From positions 310,001 through 374,000 of the forward strand of contig NZ_JAEAGO010000002.1 in NCBI RefSeq assembly GCF_016464625.1: DNA of 64,000 nucleotides, in the 5' to 3' direction. The DNA is from Penaeicola halotolerans. Lineage in GTDB: Bacteria; Bacteroidota; Bacteroidia; Cytophagales; Cyclobacteriaceae. Position 1 is the first letter of the stretch. Each line of letters opens with the position of its first letter. A program made the translations under genes and the position numbers. A model generated the notes under the pieces. The model ran no database searches. It had not been told where the DNA came from and saw nothing but the letters and a program-made list of their open reading frames with translations. Positions 1 through 8,820 of this stretch are shown one piece after another.

Positions 1-1
1 A

Positions 2-64
2 AACCTTCAGATTGACTATCCAAATAGGCTCGTAGACTTTAATAAATGGAAGAAGGGTAAATAA
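2..64 (+). CDS. 3' end of an upstream gene (partial)
   Basis: The frame starting at base 2 is open from the window edge and ends at TAA 62-64; the last residues read FNKWKKGK. The piece is too short to assign to a family. It is the only frame open across the first 60 bases on the plus strand that ends plausibly before the next gene, so it is taken as the tail of a gene that begins outside the window. A chance open frame is quite possible. Confidence 0.3.
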   Translation, partial: NLQIDYPNRLVDFNKWKKGK

Positions 65-118
65 TCACAACATTTTTTAATGTTTAAAGTATATTTAGAA
101 AATTAAAATTTCTACTAT

Positions 119-2611
119 ATGCGTCTACGCTTACTTTTTATCCTTTGCATTTGGACCATCAATACTTCAGCTCAGATTAGACTTTCTGGTAAGCTGATAG
201 ATGAGCAGACACAGGAACCTCTGGCGTATGCCTCGGTTAGATTGGCAGGGACTTCTCTAGGGACAAGCACCAATGCTGATGGTGAGTTTGACCTGAGGAT
301 CAATCAGTCAATAGAGCAGCGATCGCTCACATTTTCCTACCTAGGATACGCATCCAAGACAGTTCCTCTGACTGCTTTCATGACAGAAATCAATCAGTTA
401 ATCACCCTCCAAAGAGTTGATTTAGAGCTGGAAGAGTTTGTAGTCAAAAATCTAAGCCCTCAAGAGATCATCACTCAAGCTGTAGAAAAGATTCCTGATA
501 ACTATGGGAAAACTTCCTATAACATGCAGTCTTTTTACAGAGAGATGATCTATGTCAATGACACGCTCAGTGGACTGACAGAAGCCGTGCTTGAAGGATA
601 TCGCTCAGGATTTCATGTAGAGGCAGATGGCAATGCGGACCAATCTATTTTACTTTCTGGTAAAAACTTCGAAAATTTTTACGATTCGGAGCTTAGCTCT
701 CAGATCGCAGCGGTAGTTACTCCTACTGCTATTTTGAACTTTGAGCCAGTCAGAAATAAGGGCTACTTTTTAGACAAGCGTAGTATCAAACTTTACAACT
801 GGGAGCTGGTAGATGTCGTGAGTTTTGACGGTAGGGCAGTATATCACATCAAGTTTGATCATGATGACAAACCCGCCAAAGCGCTTTATGAAGGAGACCT
901 TTACATAGACAAAGAGTCTTTTGCTTTCGTCAAACTGGATTATCAGTATTCTGAAAGAGGGATCGACTATATCAATAAGGAGCCTTTTTCGCTAACAAGT
1001 AAGCTTGCTAAAACAGCCTTAGGCATGAAGCTAGTCACTAAAGACATCAAGTTTAGTTTTGGGTACCAGTTTGTTCAAGATGTCTGGCGTCTTACGAGCT
1101 TTCAGATGATCAATTTCAGTGATTTTAGAAGCAACAAATTTGGAGAGAATAAGATCGCGTTGACGGTAGACTACCTGATCACAGAGATCACCAATTCTCC
1201 AGGGAAATTTTATGATAAATATGAAGCGCTGCCTATAAGAAAATCTATGGGAAGACTTGTTTCTCGTAAAGACGATCCCTTCTGGGAAAACTACAATGGA
1301 CTCAAAGCTTCCAAAATACAGAATGAGCAAAGTCAGCAACTGATCCAGCAGATCAATGATAAGTTACTGGCAGAAGGGGCTTTTAACACCAAGATATCTG
1401 GCAAAGTCATCAATGAGGCCGATAAGGAGATTTGGATCACAGGCATATCAGATCCACTTGTAATGAACGAACAGCGTCTAGCAATTGCTCCAATTGAGAA
1501 AGGAGCATTTGAATTAAGCTTCGCAGCACCTTATTCAGGCTTATATAAGTTGGTGATAAATGATGAGGCGTACCCACTTTTTATCAAACAAGGAGAAAAT
1601 AAAACTGTCACCCTCGATCCATCAAAAAGCCTTTTAGATCAAGAGCAAAGTTATGCTAGACTAGACACTGCGTTGTCCGAAAAGCGAGCTTTACTCAAAA
1701 GTGCTCATGTAGACTTCGATACTTGGATGGCGACACAACAGGCTTGGAAGGACACTTTAGACGCAGCTAAGTTGGATTATGATACGCGCGTATTTTGGCT
1801 AGGGCAATACCATGCGATGACATTAGATCTATTGACCGATAGCAGGGACAGGGAGTTTATCAAGACCTACTTACAGGCGCAGGATTTTAACAACAGTGCA
1901 TTTATTTATACTTCAGGTTTTGCTAACTACTTCATCGCTACGCTAAAAAATAGTATTAGTGGAAATGACTTAGCGTCACTTAAAGAGTCCGAGAAGTTCA
2001 TAGAACAAAACTTTGATCTGTCAATCAAGCCATTCTTGCTTGCTAAGCTTTATTATAATGCTTTTCAAATAGATGGTTTGGATGTAGTTGAATCTAACTC
2101 GCTGATCCAAGAGTATAAGAGTAATTATCCTACAGCTCCTTATCTAGCTTCTTTAGAGGAAGCATTTGCTCAGTACAAAGACTTAAAGTCTGGTAAGCCA
2201 TTAATTGTAGAAGGGCTTTTGGGCGAAGACGGAAAGCCTTTTGCCTTGGACTCACTCAGTGGAAAAGTGGTGATACTTGACTTATGGGCTAGCTGGTGCT
2301 CGATTTGTCTGGAGGAGTTTAGAGATACATATCCTGACTTACAAGCAAATTTCGCTGAAGATGAAGTGGCATTCTTATTTGTCAATGTGGACGATGATCC
2401 TGATGACTGGAAGCGTACAAGAGCAAGAATCGCCCCTCCAGGAGTGCATGTCTGGGCGGAGGGTGGACTTCGATCTGCGATTGCTACTCAGTTGGGTCTA
2501 AGAGGTATCCCTAGGTATCTCATACTAGATCAGCGCAGTCGCGTGATCGATATAGACGCGAGTTTGGATGAGGCATTGACACCAAAGATCAAGGCTTTGT
2601 TGGCGCAGTGA
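119..2611 (+). CDS. exported CarboxypepD_reg-like protein fused to a TlpA-type thioredoxin domain
   Basis: The 830-residue product starts with a signal peptide (about residues 1-18, cleavage near NTSA/Q). Residues 20-105 form a carboxypeptidase-regulatory-like beta domain (LSGKLIDEQTQEPLAYASV, then NADGEF). The middle (about 105-375) resembles the beta-rich segment that follows this domain in many Bacteroidota envelope proteins. A further beta domain around 425-540 looks like the N-terminal part of TlpA-family proteins (DUF4369-like). The C-terminal 140 residues are a thioredoxin fold with the motif WASWCSIC (Cys727 and Cys730). Expected location is the periplasm or outer membrane, with a thiol-disulfide role. 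The fusion is unusual; each half is normally a separate protein. The end overlaps the convergent thioesterase gene by 23 bp. Function inferred from domains only. Confidence 0.8.
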   Translation: MRLRLLFILCIWTINTSAQIRLSGKLIDEQTQEPLAYASVRLAGTSLGTSTNADGEFDLRINQSIEQRSLTFSYLGYASKTVPLTAFMTEINQLITLQRVDLELEEFVVKNLSPQEIITQAVEKIPDNYGKTSYNMQSFYREMIYVNDTLSGLTEAVLEGYRSGFHVEADGNADQSILLSGKNFENFYDSELSSQIAAVVTPTAILNFEPVRNKGYFLDKRSIKLYNWELVDVVSFDGRAVYHIKFDHDDKPAKALYEGDLYIDKESFAFVKLDYQYSERGIDYINKEPFSLTSKLAKTALGMKLVTKDIKFSFGYQFVQDVWRLTSFQMINFSDFRSNKFGENKIALTVDYLITEITNSPGKFYDKYEALPIRKSMGRLVSRKDDPFWENYNGLKASKIQNEQSQQLIQQINDKLLAEGAFNTKISGKVINEADKEIWITGISDPLVMNEQRLAIAPIEKGAFELSFAAPYSGLYKLVINDEAYPLFIKQGENKTVTLDPSKSLLDQEQSYARLDTALSEKRALLKSAHVDFDTWMATQQAWKDTLDAAKLDYDTRVFWLGQYHAMTLDLLTDSRDREFIKTYLQAQDFNNSAFIYTSGFANYFIATLKNSISGNDLASLKESEKFIEQNFDLSIKPFLLAKLYYNAFQIDGLDVVESNSLIQEYKSNYPTAPYLASLEEAFAQYKDLKSGKPLIVEGLLGEDGKPFALDSLSGKVVILDLWASWCSICLEEFRDTYPDLQANFAEDEVAFLFVNVDDDPDDWKRTRARIAPPGVHVWAEGGLRSAIATQLGLRGIPRYLILDQRSRVIDIDASLDEALTPKIKALLAQ

Positions 2612-3056
2612 GGTCACTGATCTTTACGGGCGTAGTGATCAAGTTACTACTTGCCTTGGCGATAAGCTTTCCCGCTTCTGACCTGATTTCTGCTTGCCAG
2701 TGGTTGACATTTTTGCCCTCTCGGACCAGCTGAGAAGTGACGAGTACGGTATCTCCCACTCTAGCAGGGCTGAGGAAGTCCACAGACAAGTTGATACTCG
2801 TCATGAGATACTCATTTCCTGTGAGAAAATTTGATGCACCGATCACTTCATCAAGCATCAGAGACATGATGCCTCCATGAAGTATTTTGCCAGGATTGGT
2901 CATCTCTTCACGCACTGTATAAGCCACGGTCACAGAGCCATGTGTAGCTTTGATGAGTTTACCTTTGAGCCAATTGCCTGCTTGAGAGGGTGATTGGTCT
3001 ATGATTTTACCTTCGAGTTTTTGATAGCTAGCGAGAAATGGATGCATGTCAGTCAT
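2589..3056 (-). CDS. PaaI-type hotdog-fold acyl-CoA thioesterase
   Basis: A 155-residue single hotdog domain. The PaaI/4HBT signature is visible as HGGIMSLMLDE (His60, Asp69, Glu70), followed by the usual strand NLSVDFLSPARVGD. Family members hydrolyse acyl- or aryl-CoA thioesters as cytoplasmic tetramers; the substrate cannot be read from the sequence. The start overlaps the stop of the upstream 192-residue gene by 8 bp, so the two are probably translationally coupled, and both lie downstream of the decarboxylase gene. Length is normal for the family. Confidence 0.85.
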   Translation of the reverse strand: MTDMHPFLASYQKLEGKIIDQSPSQAGNWLKGKLIKATHGSVTVAYTVREEMTNPGKILHGGIMSLMLDEVIGASNFLTGNEYLMTSINLSVDFLSPARVGDTVLVTSQLVREGKNVNHWQAEIRSEAGKLIAKASSNLITTPVKISDLTAPTKP

Positions 3057-3627
3057 TGAGTTGATACTGTTCTGTCAGTCTAAAGTAGTCAAAAAAGGTT
3101 AGTCTAAGCGCTTCTCGTTGTTTTTCTTCCGTGAGAAATGGTCTCCACTCACTTTCTAGCAAGATCTCCAGCGGATAATCCGATTTGAGAGCAGGGTATA
3201 TTTTTTGGACAAAATCTAAGTGTACTTCTTTAGGACCTGCGCTCCATTCGCAGGACACCTGTCCTTCTGTAGATTGATATCTAACTTTGATCGTATCTAT
3301 AGTCGCGAGTTTTCCTTGAGGTTCTATGAAAATATAAGCCTTGTCTTTGAGCCAGTCCATCACAATGGCCGCTTGGATAGTAGTCACAGTGCTATCCTTA
3401 AGCCTTTTGTCTAGTCTGTATAGGGTGTAGTTAGCATCTTCTCTGTTTTCTACATCATAGTAGCTACTTCGGATATTTTTGAAGAAAAGTCTACTCGCAT
3501 CTGTGATCTGACTAGGGTCTGATTCACTTTTTTCCTTTTGATTAAAAAAAGAAAGCACCAGCACCAAAGCGATTGTGCTTAGGCCAAATATTTTAAGCAA
3601 GCGCTTCATCTCTGGGCTAAATTCCAT
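3049..3627 (-). CDS. membrane-anchored protein of unknown function
   Basis: A 192-residue protein with one hydrophobic segment near the N-terminus (about residues 10-25, LLKIFGLSTIALVLVLSFF), followed by a hydrophilic domain expected in the periplasm. I do not recognise a family. An internal ATG at residue 7 (3609) would place the positive residues KRLLK directly at the N-terminus and may be the true start. The gene lies 23 bp after the decarboxylase and overlaps the thioesterase, so it is probably the middle gene of a three-gene unit. No cysteine lipobox is present. Confidence 0.6.
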   Translation of the reverse strand: MEFSPEMKRLLKIFGLSTIALVLVLSFFNQKEKSESDPSQITDASRLFFKNIRSSYYDVENREDANYTLYRLDKRLKDSTVTTIQAAIVMDWLKDKAYIFIEPQGKLATIDTIKVRYQSTEGQVSCEWSAGPKEVHLDFVQKIYPALKSDYPLEILLESEWRPFLTEEKQREALRLTFFDYFRLTEQYQLND

Positions 3628-3650
3628 GAAGAGATAACTCTAGGAGGTGA

Positions 3651-5057
3651 TCAATGTTGCGAATATGCTGCCTCTTGGATCAGTTGCCATACCATTTCGA
3701 CATCTGTTTTTTTGACATTGGTCTGGGCGATCACGATTCGGATGGTAAAGGCTCCGTTGAGTTTTGTATGACTGAGAAAAGCTTTGCCTGAGTCATTGAT
3801 CTTTTGCATCAATCGCTCATTCGCAGTATCGATATCCCCTGATGCTGGTAAGTATCTAAAGCAGATTGTATTTAGCGGCATCGGGGCTAGTAATTCAAAC
3901 TGTGGATGTTCATCTAACTTCTCATAAAGCCATTGCGCTAGCTGCATGTGTTCGCGCAGTTTTTCTTGGATACCAGAGATACCATAGCTCCTGATGACAA
4001 ACCAAAGCTTGAGCGCTCTAAACCTTCTCCCAAGCTGAATATGCCAGTCGCGATAGTTGTTTACCTCATCGTCTTGCTGGGTTTTTAGATACTCAGGCGT
4101 CATGCTAAAGGTATTGATCAGCGTTTGTGTGTCTTTGACATAGTAAGCAGTGCAATCAAAGTTGGTAAACATCCACTTGTGTGGATTGAAGACATAGCTA
4201 TCAGCCTTTTCTATACCTTTGATCATCCACCTGTACTCTGGAAGTAGCAGTGCTGTACCCGCATAAGCAGCGTCTATGTGATGCCACACCTTGTATTTCA
4301 AACAGATGTCTCCGATGGCATCTATCGGGTCGATGGCTGTAGAACTGGTAGTGCCGATCGCAGTGACTACACAGAGCGGTGTAAAACCAGCCGCTAGATC
4401 GTCTTGTATGGCTTTTTCTAGAGCAGAGGGAATCATCGCAAAGGCTTCATCTACTGCTACTTTCACGATATTAGACTGACCGATACCTGCTATTTTGACG
4501 CCTTTGTCTATGGAGGAATGTACATGTTCTGAGCTATAAATCCTGTAGCGGTGCTCACCAGTGAAGCCATGTTGATTGATCGCAAAAGCACTGTGCCGCT
4601 CACGCGCAGAAAGAATCGCACTCAAAGTAGCAGAGGAAGCGGTGTCTTGGATGACACCTTTCCAAGAATTAGGGAGCCCTTTGGCATCTCGCAACCAGTC
4701 AAGTACCCGCTCTTCAAGCTCTGTAGCTGCTGGAGAAGTGAGCCAACTCATACACTGTGCGCCCATAGTGGCCATGAGCATCTCTGCGAGGATAGAAGGG
4801 CAACTATTATTAGCAGGAAAGTATGCCATGAATGTAGGACTTTGCCAGTGCGTCATGCCAGGAAGGATGATTTTTTCAAAGTCTTTAAAGATCTTCTCAA
4901 AACTTTCGCCTAGGACGGGGGCACTATCAGGAAGCTGTTTTTTGATGCTTCCTGGTGCTACTTGTGCCAAAACTGGATATTGAGAGACATTTTGCATATA
5001 GTCTGCCATCCAGTCAACTAGTCGATGTGCTTCTTGGCGAAATTCTTCAGGACTCAT
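3651..5057 (-). CDS. PLP-dependent aromatic-L-amino-acid decarboxylase family protein
   Basis: Group II pyridoxal-phosphate decarboxylase of the DDC/tyrosine decarboxylase family, about 468 residues from the chosen start. N-terminal DDC hallmark: FRQEAHRLVDWMADYM. The substrate region includes HWQSPTFMAYFPANNS, and the PLP-lysine motif is FNPHKWMFTNFD (Lys at about 294 from this start). The family forms cytoplasmic dimers that remove CO2 from aromatic amino acids; the exact substrate is not decidable here. The open frame extends upstream to a TTG at 5108, but the ATG at 5057 gives the canonical N-terminus (MSPEEF) and is preferred. First gene of the minus-strand set with the 192-residue unknown and the thioesterase. 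Confidence 0.88.
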   Translation of the reverse strand: MSPEEFRQEAHRLVDWMADYMQNVSQYPVLAQVAPGSIKKQLPDSAPVLGESFEKIFKDFEKIILPGMTHWQSPTFMAYFPANNSCPSILAEMLMATMGAQCMSWLTSPAATELEERVLDWLRDAKGLPNSWKGVIQDTASSATLSAILSARERHSAFAINQHGFTGEHRYRIYSSEHVHSSIDKGVKIAGIGQSNIVKVAVDEAFAMIPSALEKAIQDDLAAGFTPLCVVTAIGTTSSTAIDPIDAIGDICLKYKVWHHIDAAYAGTALLLPEYRWMIKGIEKADSYVFNPHKWMFTNFDCTAYYVKDTQTLINTFSMTPEYLKTQQDDEVNNYRDWHIQLGRRFRALKLWFVIRSYGISGIQEKLREHMQLAQWLYEKLDEHPQFELLAPMPLNTICFRYLPASGDIDTANERLMQKINDSGKAFLSHTKLNGAFTIRIVIAQTNVKKTDVEMVWQLIQEAAYSQH

Positions 5058-5145
5058 CTTTTCTATATTTGGTTTTAAAACGCAACTAATCTTTACAAAA
5101 CGCGTCAATTTACGTAATTTGACAAAAATCTATTCTTAAACGGAC

Positions 5146-5739
5146 ATGAACAAAAAACTAATCATCACATTGGCCATCATTTTTGTAGTTGGCTTTATTA
5201 TTTACAGAACTTTTGTGGGATCTTATAACAATATGGTTAACCGTGAAGAGGCGGTAAATTCTTCTTGGGCACAAGTAGAAAACGTCTATCAGCGTAGATC
5301 AGATTTGATTCCTAACTTGGTAAATACGGTAAAAGGTTATGCTGACTTCGAACAAGAAACGCTAACAGGAGTGATCGAAGCTAGGGCCAAAGCCACTTCG
5401 GTAAATATCAATCCAGAGAATCTAACTCCTGAGACCATTGCACAATTTGAGCAAGCGCAGCAGGGAGTGAGTTCTGCTTTAGGACGACTATTGGTTACGG
5501 TAGAGCGCTATCCAGACTTGAAAGCCAATCAAAATTTCCTAGAGCTACAAGCGCAGCTAGAGGGTACTGAGAATAGAATCACTGTTGAGCGTCAAAAGTT
5601 TAATGAAGTGGTCAATAGCTACAACGCTTACATTCGTCAATTCCCTCAAACCATGCTTGCTGGTATGTATGGATTTGAGCGCAAGGGATATTTCGAAGCG
5701 AGAGAAGGCGCAGATGTAGTGCCAGAAGTACAATTCTAA
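5146..5739 (+). CDS. lemA: LemA family protein
   Basis: A 197-residue protein with an N-terminal membrane helix (about residues 5-23), then the LemA helical domain. Visible family features are NREEAVNSSWAQVENVYQRR, DLIPNLVNTVKGY, VTVERYPDLKAN and the C-terminal FPQTMLAG region. LemA proteins are membrane-anchored, mostly helical and lack a clear biochemical role; in Bacteroidota they are regularly encoded with TPM-domain proteins, as here. The next gene starts 6 bp downstream, so the three genes probably form one operon. Confidence 0.92.
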   Translation: MNKKLIITLAIIFVVGFIIYRTFVGSYNNMVNREEAVNSSWAQVENVYQRRSDLIPNLVNTVKGYADFEQETLTGVIEARAKATSVNINPENLTPETIAQFEQAQQGVSSALGRLLVTVERYPDLKANQNFLELQAQLEGTENRITVERQKFNEVVNSYNAYIRQFPQTMLAGMYGFERKGYFEAREGADVVPEVQF

Positions 5740-5745
5740 ATCATC

Positions 5746-6180
5746 ATGGCAGAAAAACTATTTAGTAAAGAAGACAAAGCGAAAATCGTAGCGGCTATCG
5801 TGCAAGCAGAGACAAGAACCTCTGGAGAGATCCAAGTTCATCTCGAAAATCACTGCAAAGCAGATGTCCTTGATAGAGCTTTGGAAGTTTTTGAGAAGTT
5901 AAAAATGCACAAAACCCGTTTTCGTAACGGGGTTTTGTTTTATATAGCTGTGGAAGATCATACGTTTGCCATTCTGGGAGACAAGGGCATCAATGATGTA
6001 GTACCAGATCACTACTGGGATGATATCAAAGATGCTATGCTAGTACATTTTAAAGAGAGACACTTTACAGAAGGATTGATCGAGGGTATCCATATGGCTG
6101 GAGAACAGCTGGCAGAGCACTTTCCTTATGATCAAAAAGGAGATACAAATGAACTATCGAATGACATTTCATTCGGGTAA
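5746..6180 (+). CDS. TPM domain protein, cytosolic type
   Basis: A 144-residue protein made almost only of a TPM (TLP18.3/Psb32/MOLO-1) domain: AIVQAETRTSGEIQVHLE, then KTRFRNGVLFYIAVEDH and GDKGINDVVPDHYW. No signal peptide or membrane segment is visible, unlike its downstream partner. TPM domains have been linked to membrane-protein quality control and weak phosphatase activity; function here is inferred only by family. It sits between LemA and the exported glycine-rich TPM protein. The coding sequence contains a terminator-shaped hairpin (see separate entry). Confidence 0.88.
   Translation: MAEKLFSKEDKAKIVAAIVQAETRTSGEIQVHLENHCKADVLDRALEVFEKLKMHKTRFRNGVLFYIAVEDHTFAILGDKGINDVVPDHYWDDIKDAMLVHFKERHFTEGLIEGIHMAGEQLAEHFPYDQKGDTNELSNDISFG
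5910..5942 (+). other. terminator-like hairpin inside the TPM gene
   Basis: CAAAACCCGTT (5910-5920) can pair with AACGGGGTTTTG (5926-5937, one extra G) across a 5-base loop and is followed by TTTTATAT. It lies inside codons for the conserved TPM stretch FRNGVLFY, so it may be a by-product of codon choice. If functional it would attenuate transcription into the third gene of the operon. Confidence 0.3.
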
Positions 6181-6189
6181 ACAGATTTT

Positions 6190-6975
6190 ATGAAGCGAAT
6201 TACATATTTGATATTTTTCACGTGGCTGAGTTTAGGCGTGGCCTGGGCGCAAGACATACCCGCACCACTCTCTCCTCCTCAGCTAGTCAATGATTTTACT
6301 AATACACTGAGTGCGGCAGAGCGTCAAAGCCTTGAGGCTAAGCTATTAGCCTATGAGGATACCACTTCTAATCAATTCTCTATAGTGATCGTCTCAACTA
6401 CAGGCGGAGCTGACATCGCACAGTATGCTGCGAAACTTGGTGAACAATGGGGCATTGGGAAAGATCAAAAAGACAATGGCCTACTCATCTTAGTAGCACT
6501 TGATGACCGTAGGATGAATATTTCTACAGGTTATGGTCTAGAGGGAGCTATTCCAGATGCTTTGGCTAAGCGGATCATTGAGAACGTGCTCAAGCCAAAC
6601 TTTCAACAGCAAGCTTACTACCAAGGGCTAGATGAAGCAACAAATGTACTGATGGGTTTGGCTTCAGGTGAGTTTACAGCAGATGAAGTCTCTAGTGGAG
6701 GTAAAAACCTTGGAGGGCTTTTGTTTTTACTATTGATCATATTTTTCATTTTCGTCTTGCCATTTTTGAAAAATAAAAGCGACAATGATAACCACATGGG
6801 TGGCAGAGGTGGAGGCGTAGATGTCTTTACTACTCTCATGCTGATGAACATGCTAGGCGGAGGCCGTAGAGGTGGCGGAGGCTTCGGTGGAGGCGGAGGA
6901 TTCTCTGGTGGAGGTGGTTTTGGAGGCTTCGGAGGCGGTAGCTTCGGAGGTGGTGGAGCTAGTGGAAGCTGGTAA
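6190..6975 (+). CDS. exported TPM domain protein with glycine-rich tail (YgcG type)
   Basis: A 261-residue protein: signal peptide (residues 1-20, ending AWAQ), TPM domain (about 28-155; visible TTSNQFSIVIVSTTGG, WGIGKDQKDNGLLILVALDD and STGYGLEGAIPD), one membrane helix (about 178-193) and a low-complexity tail dominated by GGG and GGF from about residue 205 to the end. This is the standard build of YgcG-like proteins. The TPM domain should face the periplasm and the Gly-rich tail the cytoplasm. Third gene of the LemA/TPM/TPM operon (9-bp gap). Confidence 0.9.
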   Translation: MKRITYLIFFTWLSLGVAWAQDIPAPLSPPQLVNDFTNTLSAAERQSLEAKLLAYEDTTSNQFSIVIVSTTGGADIAQYAAKLGEQWGIGKDQKDNGLLILVALDDRRMNISTGYGLEGAIPDALAKRIIENVLKPNFQQQAYYQGLDEATNVLMGLASGEFTADEVSSGGKNLGGLLFLLLIIFFIFVLPFLKNKSDNDNHMGGRGGGVDVFTTLMLMNMLGGGRRGGGGFGGGGGFSGGGGFGGFGGGSFGGGGASGSW

Positions 6976-7028
6976 TCGCTTAATATCAAGATTTCCTATA
7001 TTACAGTCTCATCATTAGAAGTGCCGCT

Positions 7029-7265
7029 ATGAAAACTTGGTATTTACGTTTGATCACGCTTTTATATTACATCTCTGCGATTGCGCATTTATTTGCTTTG
7101 ATCAGGATACCGCCTTTGGTTTTTCTGCTCATGCCCATACCCAATGTCATCGCAGTGTTTCTTTATACCAAAAAGAATCCAGATAAGACCTTGAACAAAG
7201 CCGAGTGGATAGGCTTGGGTGTGCTCTTAATCGTGCATATATTTTTGATCTACAAACTCTTCTAA
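7029..7265 (+). CDS. small membrane protein of unknown function
   Basis: A 78-residue hydrophobic protein with about three predicted membrane segments (residues 6-25, 28-46 and 60-77) and a short basic loop containing KKNPDKT. No family recognised. The stop is 3 bp before the TspO start, so the two are likely co-transcribed and could work together, but nothing in the sequence shows how. Confidence 0.65.
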   Translation: MKTWYLRLITLLYYISAIAHLFALIRIPPLVFLLMPIPNVIAVFLYTKKNPDKTLNKAEWIGLGVLLIVHIFLIYKLF

Positions 7266-7268
7266 GCC

Positions 7269-7733
7269 ATGTCAAAAATCACCAAACTGATCATATCATT
7301 AGTCTTGCCATTAGCCGTTGGTGCTCTGGGAGGGCTGGCTACGGCATCTTCTGTGGGGACTTGGTATCAGACCCTTGAAAAACCAAGCTTCAATCCACCG
7401 AGCTGGGTTTTCGGGCCAGTGTGGACTACGCTTTATATACTCATGGGCTACGCAGCCTATAGAGTATGGACTACCGAGAGTGAAGATCGACCTGGAGCCA
7501 TGAAGCTTTATTGGTCATCATTGGTACTCAATGCCGCTTGGTCTCCTATATTTTTTGGTTTACAGTCTCCTCAGTATGCACTGATGGTGATTATTCCACT
7601 TTGGATGTGCATCTTGTTTATGATCATTGGTTTTAGGAGAGTAGATAAGCTCGCAGCGGGCTTGATCGTCCCGTATTTACTTTGGGTGACCTTTGCGACT
7701 GTGTTGAATGGAGCGATAGTAGGACTCAATTAA
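7269..7733 (+). CDS. tspO: TspO/MBR family tryptophan-rich sensory protein
   Basis: A 154-residue protein with five membrane helices, the fold of the TspO/peripheral benzodiazepine receptor family. Diagnostic segments are FNPPSWVFGPVWTTLYILMG and NAAWSPIFFG, both matching the conserved tryptophan/proline motifs that line the porphyrin/cholesterol pocket. Bacterial members bind tetrapyrroles and affect stress and pigment responses; the ligand here is unknown. It follows the 78-residue membrane protein by 3 bp. Length is usual for the family. Confidence 0.92.
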   Translation: MSKITKLIISLVLPLAVGALGGLATASSVGTWYQTLEKPSFNPPSWVFGPVWTTLYILMGYAAYRVWTTESEDRPGAMKLYWSSLVLNAAWSPIFFGLQSPQYALMVIIPLWMCILFMIIGFRRVDKLAAGLIVPYLLWVTFATVLNGAIVGLN

Positions 7734-7808
7734 GCTTTTACATTTTCTTTGTCTCATTTTGGCTATGTATTTGTTTATCATGCCACATATTAGTTCAACT
7801 TTAGGCGT

Positions 7809-8819
7809 ATGAAAAAGCAAATAGTCATCATAGGAGCAGGACAGGCTGGTCTCTCTCTAGGCAGGACGCTCCAGAAGTCGGGAAAGGATTTTTTAATACT
7901 TGAGAAAAATCCCTCGATAGGAGATAACTGGCGCAAGCGATTTGATTCTTTGGTGCTTTTCACTCCCGCACGCTACAGCGCACTTCCAGATTTGGAGATG
8001 GCGCTTCCACCGAAGTCGCAGCCTACCAAAAACCAAATAGCAGATTATTTTGAACGTTATGCGGCACATTTTGAACTGCCTATTTACCTCAATCATGCCG
8101 TAGAGTCTCTCACTAAAGAGGGAAATGGCTTTGCGATCAAAACCGCTCATGGGGAGATCTTTGCAGAGCAAGTAGTGGTGGCTAGTGGTTTCTGTGAACG
8201 ACCTGCTATACCTAGTTGGGCAGCCGATTTGAGCATTCCATATATCCATAGTGCTTCTTATAAATCTCCTGTATCTGTCAAGGGTAAAAAGGTGCTTGTA
8301 GTCGGCACTGGAAACAGTGCAGCACAGATAGCCGCAGAGCTTACCAAATATTATGATGTCACTTGGTCGGTGAATAGAAAGCCAAACTTTGCACCACTGT
8401 ATATTTTTGGGAGAAGTGTGCTTTGGTTTGCAGATAAGCTAGGTCTTATGGATAAATCGCTTTCAGAGAAAAAGCGAAAAAAGGGGGAGCAGATTTATCT
8501 TTTTGGTGACTTGAAGCAAAAACTAAAGCAAACAAAACGTAAAACTAAAATAGTTAGCGCAAGTGGTGCCTTAGTCATCGATACTAAAGGAAAGCAGGAG
8601 GTCTTTGACTTTGTAGTCTTTGCTACGGGCTTCCTGCCAAACTATGACTTTATTCAAATCCCAGGTTTTGAAAATAATCTAGATCAGCTAAGAGCGCAAG
8701 AGGGTTTTTCACTGGTAGAAGGATTGTATTTTTTAGGCATTCCACATCAGCGGACAAGAAGCTCTACTTTGATCTTTGGTGCACAGAAGGATGCTATTCA
8801 TCTAGCCAAGCATTTATAA
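7809..8819 (+). CDS. FAD-dependent oxidoreductase, flavin monooxygenase-like
   Basis: A 336-residue protein with two Rossmann motifs: GAGQAGLSLG near residue 8 for FAD and GTGNSAAQIAAEL near residue 168 for NAD(P)H. NWRKRFDSLVLFTPARYSALP and the late FATGFLPNYDF motif are typical of the YUCCA/CzcO-like group of flavin-dependent monooxygenases. The likely reaction is NADPH- and O2-dependent oxidation of a small molecule; the substrate is unknown. The gene ends 1 bp before the convergent TRIC gene. Confidence 0.85.
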   Translation: MKKQIVIIGAGQAGLSLGRTLQKSGKDFLILEKNPSIGDNWRKRFDSLVLFTPARYSALPDLEMALPPKSQPTKNQIADYFERYAAHFELPIYLNHAVESLTKEGNGFAIKTAHGEIFAEQVVVASGFCERPAIPSWAADLSIPYIHSASYKSPVSVKGKKVLVVGTGNSAAQIAAELTKYYDVTWSVNRKPNFAPLYIFGRSVLWFADKLGLMDKSLSEKKRKKGEQIYLFGDLKQKLKQTKRKTKIVSASGALVIDTKGKQEVFDFVVFATGFLPNYDFIQIPGFENNLDQLRAQEGFSLVEGLYFLGIPHQRTRSSTLIFGAQKDAIHLAKHL

Positions 8820-8820
8820 A

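Noticed and set aside
4551-4983. Two overlapping open frames of 120 and 135 residues opposite the decarboxylase gene
   Set aside because: Antisense shadows of a well-supported PLP enzyme; no recognisable protein features.
6618-6989. Proline-rich 123-residue open frame on the minus strand
   Set aside because: It is the reverse reading of the glycine-rich tail of the exported TPM protein (GGN codons read as proline); no start context or independent support.
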